Below are positions 1-8,292 of a stretch of DNA of 64,000 nt, in pieces. The translations under genes and the position numbers were made by a program. Source of the stretch: Mesorhizobium loti CJ3sym (GTDB taxonomy: Bacteria; Pseudomonadota; Alphaproteobacteria; Rhizobiales; Rhizobiaceae); assembly GCF_000472785.1 (NCBI RefSeq), contig NZ_AXAL01000001.1:626078-690077 (forward strand). The letters are read 5' to 3'. The notes under the pieces are model-generated. The model searched no databases and was not told the origin of the DNA. It worked only from the letters and a program-made list of their open reading frames with translations. Every line of letters starts with the position of its first letter. Position 1 is the stretch's first letter.

Positions 1-711
<711 letters not shown>

Positions 712-736
712 TCCAGCCACTCTATGGCCAAGCTTA

Positions 737-766
737 TGGAAAGGGCGCCGAGAGGCGCCCTTTCCA
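737..766 (+). terminator. Rho-independent terminator of groEL
   Basis: Perfect 13-bp inverted repeat, TGGAAAGGGCGCC / GGCGCCCTTTCCA, with a GAGA tetraloop, 25 bases after the groEL stop. The T tract inside the 3' arm is short and no long U run follows, so the function is inferred from stem stability and position. Confidence 0.8.
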
Positions 767-1041
767 TTGTGCCGTTGCAGTGAGCGGTGGCGAAGACCTC
801 ACCTCATATTCCTGAAACGACGCAGCCCCTGTCACGATCTGACCCGTCAAATCGGATCGTAGTCCCGCCTTCGTGGCGCTGCCTCTTTCTCGAGCAGTTT
901 CCCAGTAAAATCAGCAGCTTCGATTGCGTTCCGGCGACACCGCGCAAATTGTCGGGCAATATTTTTTAACATATTTGCGATTACTAAAGGGTGAGAGCAC
1001 GGCCAGGTTGATCCTACGTGTGGCGTGTCGGGTACCCATCG
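767..1041. other. Intergenic region, no gene seen
   Basis: Stretch between the groEL terminator and the Tad-like operon. It is more AT-rich near 958-985 (a T run and TTAACATATTT), which may hold the operon promoter, but no convincing -35/-10 pair, conserved small ORF or RNA was recognised. Confidence 0.4.
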
Positions 1042-3114
1042 ATGCAATTTTTCCGGCGATTTTTGCAGAACCGCGACGGCAACGTGCTGATCATCTCGGC
1101 ACTGATAATGCCGGTCCTGATCGGCATGGCCGCCCTGGTGACCGAATATGGCGCAGCACTGGTCGAACGGGCCGACAATCAGCGTGTAGCCGATCTGTCG
1201 GCCTATGCAGGCGCGCTTGCCTACAATGCCAACAAGTCCACCGACCAGATGACGGCCACCGCCGTCAGCGTGGCCGTGCTCAACGGCGTTCCCGCCACCA
1301 ATGTCCAGGTCAGCCTGGTTACCTCGCCGAAAACGGCAGGAGTCAACGCCGTTTCGGTGTCGATCAACACCTACAGGACGCTGTTCCTGGCACGTGTCCT
1401 GAACGATCGCCAGCAATTGCAGATCTATGCCAATTCGGTGGCCGAGGTTGGCGCCCAGCCGCAGACGCCGGGATGCATGCTGGCGCTTGACGGCACGCAG
1501 ACCGGCGTGACGCTGAGCGGCGGCACTTCGATCTCGGCGCCGAAATGCACCGTCTCTTCCAACAATACGGTGACCGTGCCTTGCGGTACCAGCATTTCGG
1601 CGATCGGCGTCAATTACAATTCCGCGGCAGTTCCAAGCCAACCTTGCAGCGGCATTACGGGCCCAGGCGGGGCGGCAGCGGTAATCACCAAGAAGTCGAC
1701 CCCCGATCCGCTGGCCGGCAATGCAGCTGTCACGGCGGCCGTGGCGCGGTTTTCAACCGTGGCCGCGCTGTCGGCGACCACCGCTCCATCGGCTCCGACC
1801 AACACGACCGGCAGCAGCATTGATTTCGCATGGGACCAGACCGCGACAACGAATGCGGCCGTAGCGGCTGGCTGCACGGCGTCCTGGTCGCAGCCGACAT
1901 GGACGTTCAGTTGCGGTAGCAAGACGACCGTCAATTTGGGGAACGTCACTATCGGTGGCGGCATCAACCTGAATTTCGCGCTGAATGGCGCGGTAACGAC
2001 CACCTACAATTTCGCCGGTGATTTCACCACCAGCGCCACGACCAGTTTCGGGCCAGGCACCTACAATTTCGCCAAGACCCTCACCACCGCCGGAACGACC
2101 ACTTTCGGTGCCGGCACCTATAATTTCGGCAAGCAGGTGACCACCGGCGGAACCACCATCTTCGGCGCCGGCAGTTTCAACTTCACCAAGGGCCTGACAA
2201 CCAACGGCGGCGCCGCGACGACGTTCGGAGCCGGCACCTTCAAGATCGGCCGCAGCGACACCGCCTGCAACGGTTCGGGACAGGTCAGCATCTGCAACAC
2301 CTCCGTCTTGACCTTTGGCGGGCCGAGCATTTTCGAGCTCCCCGGCGGCTACACCAACACCGGCGGCTCGACACTGACCTTCGGCTCGGGCACGACCAAT
2401 TCCTACAAGATCGGCCCCGGCAGCAATGGCGACGCCATCACGCTCGGCGGTGGCTCGCAGACGATCATGGCCGATGCAACCGGCGCCGGCAGCGTTTTCC
2501 AGGTCGTCGGCAATGTGAATGGCGGCGGTGGCGGCAGTTGCTTTGTGGTGCCGGTCGCGGCACAGCACGACATCGCCGGCAATTTCATCGGCTCCGGCGC
2601 CATCCTGCTCGGTGCCGGGGTCTACACCGTGGACGGCTATTTCGCGCTTGGTGGCAATGGCGGCGGCAGCGCCAACTGCAACGGCAGCACGATCAGTGTC
2701 AGCGGCGCCAATGTGACGCTGGTGCTGTCCGGCAAGGCCAAATCCAGTTCGGGAAGCTGCAACGGTTACGTCTTCTGCGTCGCCGCCGGCTACAGCAACA
2801 TCGTGCTCAGCGCACCACAAACGGGAGCAACGGCGAAGCTTGCGGTGATCGGCCCGACGGCGACCACAAACACCGGCGGCGCAACCTTCGCCGAAGGCGG
2901 CTCCAACGCCCAGATATCAGGCGCATTCTACTTTCCCTACGGTCCGATCATCATGAATGGCGGCTCAAGCGTGCTGGGATCGAAGACCGACACGACCAAG
3001 TGCCTGCAGATGATCGGCTCGCGCATCACATTGTCGGGCGGCACCGCGGCCGCGTCGGAATGCATTGCCGCTTCAAGCAGCAGCGCCAGCAGCAAGGTGA
3101 GTCTGGTGCAATGA
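1042..3114 (+). CDS. TadG-like pilus-assembly-related protein with beta-helix region
   Basis: 690 residues. Begins with the short basic stretch MQFFRRFLQNRDGN and one membrane segment (LIISALIMPVLIGMAAL, about residues 15-35), as in Flp-pilus TadE/TadG-like proteins; the rest should lie outside the inner membrane. An in-frame GTG at 1018 would add eight residues; ATG 1042 fits the family better. From about residue 320 the sequence is Thr/Gly/Ser/Asn-rich, with consecutive 19-21-residue repeats of the form TYNFxKxLTTxGTTTFGAG, which suggests a beta-helix or solenoid. The C-terminal part (VTLVLSG, ISGAFYFPYGPI) resembles the long TadG-like proteins of alphaproteobacteria. Overlaps the next gene by ATGA. 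No tadA/B/C or cpa genes are in the window, so the role (surface structure or adhesion) is inferred. Confidence 0.8.
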   Translation: MQFFRRFLQNRDGNVLIISALIMPVLIGMAALVTEYGAALVERADNQRVADLSAYAGALAYNANKSTDQMTATAVSVAVLNGVPATNVQVSLVTSPKTAGVNAVSVSINTYRTLFLARVLNDRQQLQIYANSVAEVGAQPQTPGCMLALDGTQTGVTLSGGTSISAPKCTVSSNNTVTVPCGTSISAIGVNYNSAAVPSQPCSGITGPGGAAAVITKKSTPDPLAGNAAVTAAVARFSTVAALSATTAPSAPTNTTGSSIDFAWDQTATTNAAVAAGCTASWSQPTWTFSCGSKTTVNLGNVTIGGGINLNFALNGAVTTTYNFAGDFTTSATTSFGPGTYNFAKTLTTAGTTTFGAGTYNFGKQVTTGGTTIFGAGSFNFTKGLTTNGGAATTFGAGTFKIGRSDTACNGSGQVSICNTSVLTFGGPSIFELPGGYTNTGGSTLTFGSGTTNSYKIGPGSNGDAITLGGGSQTIMADATGAGSVFQVVGNVNGGGGGSCFVVPVAAQHDIAGNFIGSGAILLGAGVYTVDGYFALGGNGGGSANCNGSTISVSGANVTLVLSGKAKSSSGSCNGYVFCVAAGYSNIVLSAPQTGATAKLAVIGPTATTNTGGATFAEGGSNAQISGAFYFPYGPIIMNGGSSVLGSKTDTTKCLQMIGSRITLSGGTAAASECIAASSSSASSKVSLVQ

Positions 3115-3716
3115 GAAAGCTGTTCTGTCTCGGCCGCAGCCTTGCCGTCAGGGGATGTTCCGCGCTCGTGGACTTTCTGCGGCACCAGAAGGCGGGCGTG
3201 TCGGCGGTCGAGTTCGCTTTGGTCAGCCCCGTGCTGCTCGTCATCCTGGCCGGAACCGTCGACATCGGTGGCTCGCTGAAGGCCAAGTTCGAACTGAGTT
3301 CGGCGGTCTCGGCCGGTTCGAACTATGCGCTGCTCAATGGCGACAAGGTCAATTCCTCCGGCGGCAGCGCTCTGGCCGGCAACATCGCGACGATTGTTAC
3401 GAGCGGCCTGAGCAGCAATGGCGGCAGCATTCAGGTGCTCGTCAACAACGGTGCCACACTTGCGTATAACGCCGCCACATCCACGGCCACCCAAACCGGC
3501 ACCGCTGCCAATGCCGACCTGTGCTACTGCCCGGGCAATTCGGGGGCCGTGGCCTGGAGTTCGCCGGTGGCATGCGGCAGCATCTGCAGCGCTGGCGGGC
3601 TGGCGGGAAAATTCGTGACGATCACTGCCAGCAAGCCATATACGCCGCTTTTCGGCGGCTTCGGCATCGTCAGCAATGGCAACATCACCGTCCAGTCGGT
3701 GGTGCAGCCGCAATGA
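3111..3716 (+). CDS. TadE/TadG-like pseudopilin-type protein
   Basis: 201 residues. After a basic N-terminus comes the TadE-like motif GVSAVEFALVSPVLLVIL (about residues 29-46): a Glu at the start of a hydrophobic helix, the hallmark of TadE/TadF pseudopilins. The rest is a Ser/Asn/Gly-rich exported domain with four cysteines (CYC, then two more) that could form disulfides. The ATG overlaps the previous TGA by four bases and its own stop overlaps the next ATG the same way, so the three genes form a coupled operon. Family assignment is firm; whether it joins a Tad pilus is unknown because no secretion machinery is nearby. Confidence 0.8.
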   Translation: MRKLFCLGRSLAVRGCSALVDFLRHQKAGVSAVEFALVSPVLLVILAGTVDIGGSLKAKFELSSAVSAGSNYALLNGDKVNSSGGSALAGNIATIVTSGLSSNGGSIQVLVNNGATLAYNAATSTATQTGTAANADLCYCPGNSGAVAWSSPVACGSICSAGGLAGKFVTITASKPYTPLFGGFGIVSNGNITVQSVVQPQ

Positions 3717-4153
3717 GCCTTCGCCGATCCTTCCTGCGTGACAGATCCGGCGCCAACGCGGTGGAATTCGCGCTGCTGTCTGTGCCGTTGCTGATGGTGC
3801 TGATGGGCACGTTCGAGTTCGGCCGCATGTACTGGGCACAGCATGTGCTGAATGAGGTCGCCGCGGCAGGGGCGCGTTGTGTCGGCGTGCTGCAGAGCGG
3901 CTGCACGCTAAACGGCGCCTACGATGCGCCCAGCGCGGTCAGCTATATCAGCGGCAGGGCGGCAACCGATGGCATCGCTTTGAGCGGCACCAACATCACC
4001 GTCAGCAACAACACCACCTGCTCGGGCCTGTCCGGCTTTTCGAGCGTCCAGGTTTCCTACACCTTTGCGACCGTGCTGCCGGCCTTGCTCACGTCGCTGG
4101 TCAATGGCCCGAACCTCAGCGCCAAGGCTTGCTTCCCTAACCAGGGCGCCTGA
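3713..4153 (+). CDS. TadE-like pseudopilin-type protein
   Basis: 146 residues, last gene of the three-gene operon, starting in an ATGA overlap. The motif ANAVEFALLSVPLLMVLMG followed by EFGRMYWAQ is the classic TadE signature: processing region, Glu, hydrophobic helix, then aromatic and Arg residues. The periplasmic part holds cysteines near residues 61, 67, 104 and 138. Minor pseudopilins of this type help assemble Flp/Tad pili. The stop codon is the first base triplet of a 9-bp hairpin at 4151-4178. Confidence 0.85.
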   Translation: MSLRRSFLRDRSGANAVEFALLSVPLLMVLMGTFEFGRMYWAQHVLNEVAAAGARCVGVLQSGCTLNGAYDAPSAVSYISGRAATDGIALSGTNITVSNNTTCSGLSGFSSVQVSYTFATVLPALLTSLVNGPNLSAKACFPNQGA

Positions 4154-4178
4154 TGCAATTTCCTGGGGGATTGCATCA
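4151..4178. terminator. Hairpin between convergent tadE-like and lysE-like genes
   Basis: Perfect 9-bp inverted repeat TGATGCAAT / ATTGCATCA with a 10-base loop, starting on the stop codon of the upstream gene. It lies between convergent genes and could end transcription from either side, but neither strand has a real U run, so terminator function is only likely. Confidence 0.45.
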
Positions 4179-4201
4179 AAACAGAAAGCTGGAGCGTGAG
4201 A

Positions 4202-4813
4202 TTACCGGTCGGCCAGTGCCAGCTTGGCGCCGAGCATGACGAAGGCGCCGGCAAACGTCCTGCGCATCCAGGTCAGCACCATTGGCCGTGACACGACATG
4301 GCTGCGGATCGAAGCGGCGAAGATGCCGTAGCCGACGAAAACCACGAAGGTCAGGAGCATGAAGACGCTGCTCAGCTCCAGCATCTTCGACAGCGCATTG
4401 GGCTCGGTGGTGCTGACGAATTGCGGCAGGAAGGCGAAGAAGAAGATCGACAGTTTCGGATTGAGCACGTTGACGAGGATGCCGGTGGCAATCACCTTGC
4501 CGGCCGAGCGCGGCGCGACATTGTCCTCGACACTGAGGCCGCCCTTCTCCTTCAGCGTGTTCCAGGCCATGTAGAGCAGATAGGCGACGCCGATATATTT
4601 CAGCGTCTCGAAGGCGACCGCACTGGTGTGCAGCAGCGCAGCCAGGCCGGTGATGGCGGCGGCCATATGCGGGATGATGCCGAGCGTGCAGCCAAAGGCG
4701 GCAACGATCGAGGCCCGCGCACCGCGCGAAAGCCCAGCGCTCAGCGTGTAGAGAACGCCGGTGCCGGGCGAAGCCACGACTATCAGCGACGTCAACAGAA
4801 ACTCGATGCTCAC
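4202..4813 (-). CDS. LysE/RhtB-family amino-acid exporter
   Basis: 203 residues from GTG 4813, chosen because a GGAGG box lies about 8 bases upstream; a longer frame to 4933 would add 40 unrelated residues. The N-terminal SPGTGVLYTLSAGLSRGARA and the later NVLNPKLSIFFFAFLPQFV are the two signature regions of the LysE/RhtB family, and about five to six hydrophobic segments are visible. Members are inner-membrane exporters for amino acids such as homoserine, threonine or lysine; the substrate here cannot be read from sequence. Length matches the family. Confidence 0.9.
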   Translation of the reverse strand: MSIEFLLTSLIVVASPGTGVLYTLSAGLSRGARASIVAAFGCTLGIIPHMAAAITGLAALLHTSAVAFETLKYIGVAYLLYMAWNTLKEKGGLSVEDNVAPRSAGKVIATGILVNVLNPKLSIFFFAFLPQFVSTTEPNALSKMLELSSVFMLLTFVVFVGYGIFAASIRSHVVSRPMVLTWMRRTFAGAFVMLGAKLALADR

Positions 4814-4890
4814 GATGATTTCCTCCGGCGCCCTGCACTGATGCAACGTAGCCAGCAAGCGGGGTGTGCACAAGTCACAGCCAGCCGTCG

Positions 4891-5238
4891 CTAAGAGGTC
4901 GGAAATCCCTGCGCCCGGCGCGCCATCAGGCACTCGTCATCGCCGGGCATGCAGGCGCGGCAGACATCCGGCCGCAATTCATAAATGCCGCAAGCGGTCG
5001 ACTTGCCGACCTCTCCGGACAGAGCCGAGCAGCGCACGCCGTCACAGCGCATGCCGGACAGGTCGGCCGCCACATATTTTTCAGGGATCCGGTCGAGCTG
5101 CGCGTCATCCTCGGTGGAGAAGCGCGGCCACTCGGCCGAATAGGAACAGCACGCGCCGCAGCTCTGGCAGTCGAAATCGGGAGTCAACAAGCCACGCGGC
5201 GCAAGAACGGCAAGGTTGCGATCGGCGTCCTGCGGCAA
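4891..5238 (-). CDS. YkgJ-type CxxCxxCC metal-cluster protein
   Basis: 115 residues if started at TTG 5238, four bases after the stop of the upstream small gene; the longer frame to 5358 would add an Arg-rich tail that is only the antisense of that gene. The motif DCQSCGACC near residue 24, with later CDGVRCSAL, ACGIYELRPDVCRAC, is the eight-cysteine pattern of the YkgJ/UPF0153 putative zinc- or iron-chelating family. Biochemical role unknown. It is last in a row of four closely packed minus-strand genes (6043 down to 4891). Confidence 0.75.
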   Translation of the reverse strand: MPQDADRNLAVLAPRGLLTPDFDCQSCGACCSYSAEWPRFSTEDDAQLDRIPEKYVAADLSGMRCDGVRCSALSGEVGKSTACGIYELRPDVCRACMPGDDECLMARRAQGFPTS

Positions 5239-5242
5239 GGCG

Positions 5243-5407
5243 CTACTTCTTCTTGCCCGCCTTGCCCTTCGGCGCGTCCGCCGGCGACTTGAACAGATCG
5301 GTCGCGGCCTCGGCAGCTTCGTTGGCCTTCGCGGCAACCGGCTTGGCCGGCTTTGCACCGGAAGCCGGTGCTGCCGGCTGGTCCTTGGTAGAGAATTTTA
5401 TGGCCAT
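5243..5407 (-). CDS. Small Ala/Lys-rich protein, unknown function
   Basis: 54 residues: starts MAIKFSTKDQ, has an Ala/Pro/Lys-rich middle, and ends KGKAGKKK. Start ATG 5407 sits one base after the TGA of the upstream gene, and the TAG is four bases before the proposed TTG of the next. Codon use and packing between two conserved genes argue that it is real. Its basic tail and low complexity suggest a disordered, perhaps nucleic-acid-binding protein; that is inference. No family recognised. Confidence 0.6.
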   Translation of the reverse strand: MAIKFSTKDQPAAPASGAKPAKPVAAKANEAAEAATDLFKSPADAPKGKAGKKK

Positions 5408-5408
5408 G

Positions 5409-5816
5409 TCAGTCCTCGTCGGCGAAACGCGATGATGGAGCGCGCGGATTGCGCAAGCGGCCGATCAGCGCCGAGACGGCCGTGATGTTCATTTCCTCGG
5501 GCGACCAGTTCCTGGCCTCCGCGATGTGATGCGGCGCCAGTTCACGATGCGTGCTGCCGCTGTATGCAGCATCCTGGTGGGTCACCCGCTCCTGGGTCTT
5601 CTTGTCCTCGCGGACATATTCGATCAGGTAGTTCGGGGCTTCGGCGCGGCCGCGCACGCCGACGCGCACCTGGGCATCGCCATGGGCGCGCTTGCAGCGT
5701 TCGAGTTTTTCCAGCACGCGCCGGACAAATTCGACCGGCTTGTCGAGGCCATCGACCATGTCGGCGATTGTCGCATCGGCCGCGATCGGCGTTGGCGGTA
5801 CGCGCTTGGTGGCCAT
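5409..5816 (-). CDS. Conserved hypothetical protein
   Basis: 135 residues, not recognised. Charged and soluble: N-terminal MATKRVPPTPIAADATIADM, a helical basic middle (EFVRRVLEKLERCKRAH), and a C-terminal EARNWSPEEMNITAVSALIG followed by an Arg-rich end. No signal peptide or membrane segment. The ATG shares its A with the preceding TGA (TGATG), and the stop is one base from the next start, so it is co-translated with its small neighbours. Confidence 0.65.
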   Translation of the reverse strand: MATKRVPPTPIAADATIADMVDGLDKPVEFVRRVLEKLERCKRAHGDAQVRVGVRGRAEAPNYLIEYVREDKKTQERVTHQDAAYSGSTHRELAPHHIAEARNWSPEEMNITAVSALIGRLRNPRAPSSRFADED

Positions 5817-6043
5817 CAGCGTTTTCCGGCTCGTTTGGGCAACGCTGCGAGCGCTGCTGCCGCTGCCATCTCGTCAGCTTCCTTTTCCAGGCGCAGTTCG
5901 CGCAAGCGGGCGGTCTTGGCCTCACGTGCTTCGCTAACGGCATCGCGCTCGGAAATGATGCGGCCGAGCGACATCGACTGGGTCTGCGTCTTGCTGAACA
6001 GCGACACGGCCGGCTCGGCGGCTGTCTTAGAATGGGCGGTCAA
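5816..6043 (-). CDS. Small charged helical protein, unknown function
   Basis: 75 residues from TTG 6043, selected because AGGAGAAAG lies just upstream; a longer ATG frame to 6118 has no ribosome site. After a polar N-terminus the segment SLGRIISERDAVSEAREAKT and a following Leu/Glu/Arg-rich part suggest one long amphipathic or coiled-coil helix, ending in a basic LPKRAGKR tail. First gene of the 6043-4891 cluster. No family recognised. Confidence 0.55.
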   Translation of the reverse strand: MTAHSKTAAEPAVSLFSKTQTQSMSLGRIISERDAVSEAREAKTARLRELRLEKEADEMAAAAALAALPKRAGKR

Positions 6044-6372
6044 AATCTTTCTCCTGTCAGGAGCCTGGTGCCGATAGGGCGAGACCGCACGCACAAAGCA
6101 ATACGGCGGCGGATTCAAATTGCTGGAGCGTCCCTTAGCACGTTCGGCCCAATGCGCAGCGCATTTTCGGCGACAACAAACGTAAAACGAAAAAGGCCAG
6201 GCACCGCCTGACCTTCCATGGGAGCGCCGCGCATCCAGATGGATGCACAGGAAACACTCCTCTCATGCGCATGATGTTCCTTGGAAACTCAGGTCTCCGC
6301 GGCCATGCGCCAGAATTCGCCATTCACCGGTGCCAGTACATCCGTGGTCACCGGGAGGGCTGAATTCTTTTT
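6044..6372. other. Intergenic region with cspA 3' flank
   Basis: No gene seen. It contains the promoter side of the small-gene cluster, a good minus-strand terminator at 6186-6214, and about 160 bases between that terminator and the cspA stop that would form a long cspA 3' untranslated region. A separate small RNA there cannot be excluded. Confidence 0.4.
6186..6214 (-). terminator. Rho-independent terminator downstream of cspA
   Basis: On the minus strand: AGGTCAGGC / GCCTGGCCT (one T-G wobble) with a three-base loop, followed by a run of five T and then CGTTTT. Well-formed intrinsic terminator, 158 bases after the cspA stop codon. Confidence 0.8.
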
Positions 6373-6582
6373 TCAGGCCGCCTTCAACTGGTCGGCGGAC
6401 ATCTTGCCCGACTTGTTGTCGCGGACCATCTCGTAACCGAGCTTCTGGCCCTCGACGATGTCGCGCATGCCGGCGCGCTCTACGGCCGAGATGTGGACGA
6501 AAACGTCGGCCGAGCCGTCGTCAGGCTGAATAAAACCAAAGCCTTTGGTGGCGTTGAACCATTTAACTGTGCCGGTGCTCAT
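6373..6582 (-). CDS. cspA: Cold-shock protein CspA family
   Basis: 69 residues, the usual size for a single cold-shock domain. Both RNP motifs are present: KGFGFIQP (RNP1) and VFVHISAV (RNP2). Binds single-stranded nucleic acid and acts as an RNA chaperone and antiterminator in the cytosol. Start ATG 6582 has AAAGGG upstream; the longer frame to 6699 has no family homology. Alphaproteobacteria carry several csp genes, so this may be constitutive, stationary-phase or cold-induced. The sequence 6583-6720 upstream is AT-rich and could be the regulated 5' leader. Confidence 0.95.
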   Translation of the reverse strand: MSTGTVKWFNATKGFGFIQPDDGSADVFVHISAVERAGMRDIVEGQKLGYEMVRDNKSGKMSADQLKAA

Positions 6583-6758
6583 GACGAACCCTTTCCATGG
6601 CAAATATTCGTTAATCCCGGTGCGACTGCACAACGATTTTTGTCTCGATTTTTGATGTGGGAAGTTCGTCAAAGACGCGCTCGGAAGCGCGGATAACAAA
6701 AGTCAGTCAAACAAATATCGACGAATTTCTTTTAGGACTATTTCGTGGTGATGTCAAA

Positions 6759-6780
6759 TTCTGCTGGAAGAATAGCAGAA
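6759..6780 (-). terminator. Probable terminator of the HD-GYP gene
   Basis: Perfect 7-bp stem TTCTGCT / AGCAGAA with an 8-base loop, 9 bases after the HD-GYP stop on the minus strand. The following AATTTGAC is only weakly U-rich, so efficiency is uncertain. Confidence 0.5.
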
Positions 6781-6788
6781 CCACACCC

Positions 6789-8159
6789 TCAGGCTGCGAT
6801 CCGGTCCAGTTGCAGGACAGCGCGTTGCAGCGCTTCGAAGCAAACAGGATCGATGGCCGTGCCGATATCGCCAGCCATGATCCAGAGGGCTTTCGACACC
6901 GGCATCGCCGCGCGATACGGCCGTTCCGCCGTCAGCGCGTCGAAGATGTCGGCCGCGGTAACAATGCGCGTGTCGAGGTCGATCGCATTTGCCGTAACGC
7001 CGCGCGGATAGCCCTTGCCGTCGAGCCTCTCATGGTGAGCGCCGGCTATGCGTGAAAGTTCGCGGAATGCGCCAATCCGCGACAGGATGATCTCGCCCAG
7101 AGCCGGATGGTGACGAACGGCAGCCCATTCGGCCTCGTCCAGTTTGCCGGGCTTGTCGAGAATCTGGTTTGAAACGCCAAGCTTGCCGATATCATGCAGC
7201 AAGGCAGCGCGCTTCAGCCGTCGCCGGCGCTGATCATCCAGCCCAAGTTCCTCGGCAATCAGGTCCGTGAACAAAGCGACACGCTCGCTGTGGCCGTTGG
7301 TGAAGGGCGATTTGGCATCGACCACCTTGGCGAAGGCGGCGGCAACATCATCCAGATAGTCATCGTCGATAGGCAGGCGATGATCTCCCGGCGCCAGCCC
7401 GATGACCGCCATGGAAAGCTCAGGCGAATCGAGCATGGCCCAGAACCCCGGCGCGCTGGCAGCCCGCTCGCAAGCGATAACAAGCCGGGGTTCAAACCAG
7501 GTGCCGGAGCGCGCACGCAACTCGGCGATAGCCCCTTCGGCGCCGGCATTGGCGTAGAAGACGTCGGCGATCTGGGCGACCAGCGCAATACGAGCCAGAG
7601 GCGAGATCGCTTCACCGGCAAGGCGAGCCGGCTGGCCCTGCCCGTTCCAGTGTTCGTCCAGGTCCATGACGCCTTGCGCGACAGGCTCGGGAAACCGCAT
7701 CTGACGGACGATCTCAGCCCCGGTCTGGCAATGGGTCTGGAACAGTTCGTTGGCGATGGCGCCGCCATTCATGGCGATGTTGAGCAGCGCCCGGAACCGC
7801 TCGGCGAGTTTCGCCTTCATGCCGGTGCGCGACAGTACGAAGCGCAGGATCTGCGGCAGGCTGTCATTGACGAGATGAAAGTCGTGCTTGAGTGCGATGT
7901 CATCGGCGAGATAGAGGCTGCAGATGCGCGCTGCGTTGCTGCTGCAACCGACATCCTTGAGCAGGAGCGTGTAATAGAGATGCGAAAGCTCTGTCTGTGA
8001 CAGGCCAATCTCACGGCCAATGTGAAAGCCGATCCAGCAAGCACGGACGCAGTGGCCGGTCGGGTGGCCTTCACTGATGTCCAAGGCATAACTCAGTGCG
8101 CTGACCAGTTCGGAAAGCCCAACGCCGTTCTCAGGCGACTTTTCGATCGAAACGTCCAT
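6789..8159 (-). CDS. HD-GYP domain protein (predicted cyclic-di-GMP phosphodiesterase)
   Basis: 456 residues. The C-terminal half is a complete HD-GYP domain: LLHDIGKLGVSNQILDKPGK near residue 322 and HHERLDGKGYPRG near 371, with all metal-binding His/Asp and the GYP triad, so hydrolysis of cyclic-di-GMP is expected. The N-terminal half looks like a second, degenerate HD fold: GHCVRACWIGFHIG, then LLKDVG where HD would be expected, and later HWNGQGQP in place of the HHE/GYP loop. No membrane segment or known sensor domain. Start ATG 8159 preferred over the frame to 8195 because GGCAGG precedes it. Lies head-to-tail 133 bases downstream of the autotransporter gene. Confidence 0.9.
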   Translation of the reverse strand: MDVSIEKSPENGVGLSELVSALSYALDISEGHPTGHCVRACWIGFHIGREIGLSQTELSHLYYTLLLKDVGCSSNAARICSLYLADDIALKHDFHLVNDSLPQILRFVLSRTGMKAKLAERFRALLNIAMNGGAIANELFQTHCQTGAEIVRQMRFPEPVAQGVMDLDEHWNGQGQPARLAGEAISPLARIALVAQIADVFYANAGAEGAIAELRARSGTWFEPRLVIACERAASAPGFWAMLDSPELSMAVIGLAPGDHRLPIDDDYLDDVAAAFAKVVDAKSPFTNGHSERVALFTDLIAEELGLDDQRRRRLKRAALLHDIGKLGVSNQILDKPGKLDEAEWAAVRHHPALGEIILSRIGAFRELSRIAGAHHERLDGKGYPRGVTANAIDLDTRIVTAADIFDALTAERPYRAAMPVSKALWIMAGDIGTAIDPVCFEALQRAVLQLDRIAA

Positions 8160-8292
8160 AAGCCTGCCACCCCTGACACGGCAGGTATGAAACACGTTAG
8201 CGCTTAAGGTTTCGTTCTACTTGTAGCTGTGGCAGGTTGCAAGTCCGGCTGGAGCCATCCGGGAAACACGACCGCACCCATCGTTGCCGGCC

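Noticed and set aside
847..2820. Long minus-strand frames (847-1641, 1753-2820)
   Set aside because: Antisense to the TadG-like gene; composition mirrors its repeats and no family motif or ribosome site is seen.
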